64,000 bases of DNA from Dendrophyllia cribrosa (lineage: Eukaryota > Cnidaria > Anthozoa > Scleractinia > Dendrophylliidae). The DNA lies in NCBI GenBank assembly GCA_024195265.1, contig JAJLRJ010000009.1, positions 365,001 to 429,000 of the forward strand, read 5' to 3'. Below are positions 62,804 to 64,000 of this stretch, in pieces (position 1 is the stretch's first letter; every line of letters begins with the position of its first letter). The notes beneath the pieces were generated by a model. It had not been told where the DNA came from. It did not search any database and saw only the letters and a program-made list of their open reading frames with translations. The position numbers were made by a program, and so were the translations under genes.

Positions 62804-63136
62804 CTATCCCGCCCTGGGAGTCGTTTTCTATAACCTTTTACATGACAGCCGGGTATTTGTGTATAGTTTCATTCAGGGTTTGAGCCAGGATTTGATGAGT
62901 GGAGGCAATTTGTGCCTTCAGCAAAGGTTTTAGGGGGCATTTTTCGTTTCAGAGGGACAATAACTGTAAACCCAATGACAACCACCATTTTGAATTTTCC
63001 CTGAGACACAACTCATTAGCATACATGACGAATATATGTTTCAGTTTGCAATGCATTATAGGGCGATTTTGAATCGCATGGCTTTATCTAAATTTTCTCG
63101 ATTTGAGAGAGAACCTTTTACAGCGAAAACATTTAA
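62804..63136. other. Intergenic, no gene seen
   Basis: Short AT-rich interval between two elements. Confidence 0.4.
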
Positions 63137-63773
63137 GGAGGCTCGAAAGGGTTTTCAGCTGCGTGCGTGCGCGACGTGCACTCGTCATGCTTTGACGCAT
63201 ACGTCAGCTGATTTTTCTATCAAAAAGTAGCGTGCGCAGCTCACCGGAAATAAAAATACTGCGTAAAATCGCGCGAACCGGAAATAAATCGTGCATAAAA
63301 TATTCCTCGTTATCTCAAAACTTTGCTCGGTGACCTATGTTGAAATTTTTCATGCAAGTAGCATTCGACTTCATCTAACATTTGAGACATTTTGGAAAAA
63401 AACTGTACAGTGGAATTTTTTTAAATCTTTAAAAGGCCTTTTTCGATTTATCTCGATTTCCACAATATAGATTTTTTTCAAATTTACACAGGAGGTGAGG
63501 AATATTGCAAACTTTTAAAAACGCTTATAAAAAACATAGGTCACCGAGATAGTTTTAAAGATAGATTTAAAAAACTGACTTTTGAGGGGTATCTCGTTGG
63601 AGGGATATAGTTACCATGACAACAGATATGACGTCATAAATGGTCTTGAAGGAAACTTTAACAACCATGTCATAAGCTTATCTACAATTTGTTTCAGAGA
63701 CTAAAACCATCAAATTTTTATGTGTAATTGTTCTGACATGTACATAAGCTGTAAGAAACCCTTTCGAGCCTCC
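63137..63773. mobile_element. TTAA-flanked inverted-repeat element, 637 bp
   Basis: Ends GGAGGCTCGAAAGGGTTT and AAACCCTTTCGAGCCTCC, each bordered by TTAA (63133-63136, 63774-63777). TTAA duplication is the piggyBac hallmark. No coding capacity; a 64-codon frame near 63036-63230 is incidental. Confidence 0.75.
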
Positions 63774-64000
63774 TTAATACACGCTGCCGAATATAAGTTT
63801 ACGCTTAAGTTAAGCTTATATTTTCCGGGTTTGATAGTTAATTTTGCTTAATACAAGTACAATGTTAACGTGTTCATGGCATGAAAATCTACCAGCAAGC
63901 GTTAACAGGTAAAACAAAATTGTTATTAAGCTTAAATTGTGAATAAAAACAAGCAAAGTAAATAACAAAAGGAGATTTACTGACTGGCATAATAATTTAT

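Overview
The window looks like nuclear DNA of an anthozoan cnidarian, most likely a stony coral. It is AT-rich, intron-bearing and crowded with transposon debris. It carries a small family of rhodopsin-like GPCR genes, a cnidarian-style collagen-repeat protein (CTHRC1-like), a glutamate-receptor-like channel with a potassium-type pore, and a complete ribosomal protein L3 gene. The species assignment is inference; no marker gene settles it.

Layout. 1-3.8 kb: an intact GPCR (minus strand), an old LINE fragment and one arm of a ~980 bp inverted repeat. 3.87-9.62 kb: a full-length L1-type LINE with poly(A) tail and a 12 bp target-site duplication. 10.45-13.7 kb: the other inverted-repeat arm and two exons of the channel gene. 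14.917-32.675 kb: a 17.8 kb Polinton/Maverick with 233/234 bp terminal inverted repeats. 32.676-34.29 kb: about 43 copies of a 37 bp minisatellite into which the Polinton inserted, followed by a Penelope-like 3' end. 37.6-39.3 kb: CTHRC1-like gene. 41.4-47.3 kb: GPCR cluster (one intact, one frameshifted, one orphan 5' flank). 49.9-59.9 kb: RPL3 in seven exons on the minus strand, with introns full of foldback and minisatellite elements. 60.7-63.8 kb: a copy of a GPCR 3' flank, a tyrosine-recombinase element between direct repeats, and a TTAA-flanked element.

The Polinton is the main accessory system. Replication: protein-primed family B polymerase (three reading-frame breaks), YqaJ/lambda-type exonuclease. 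Integration: retroviral-type integrase. Virion assembly: A32/FtsK-type packaging ATPase, a probable double-jelly-roll major capsid protein, a probable penton-type minor capsid protein, several membrane or coiled-coil proteins. Regulation: a two-finger zinc protein and perhaps a VLTF3-like factor. No adenain-type protease was recognised. Three features stand out: each terminus is a 126 bp near-perfect palindrome able to fold into a long hairpin; nearly every gene has a TATATA-type motif only a few bases upstream of its start codon; and the morphogenesis and integrase genes are open while the polymerase and two or three small genes are broken, which suggests a recent but no longer self-sufficient copy.
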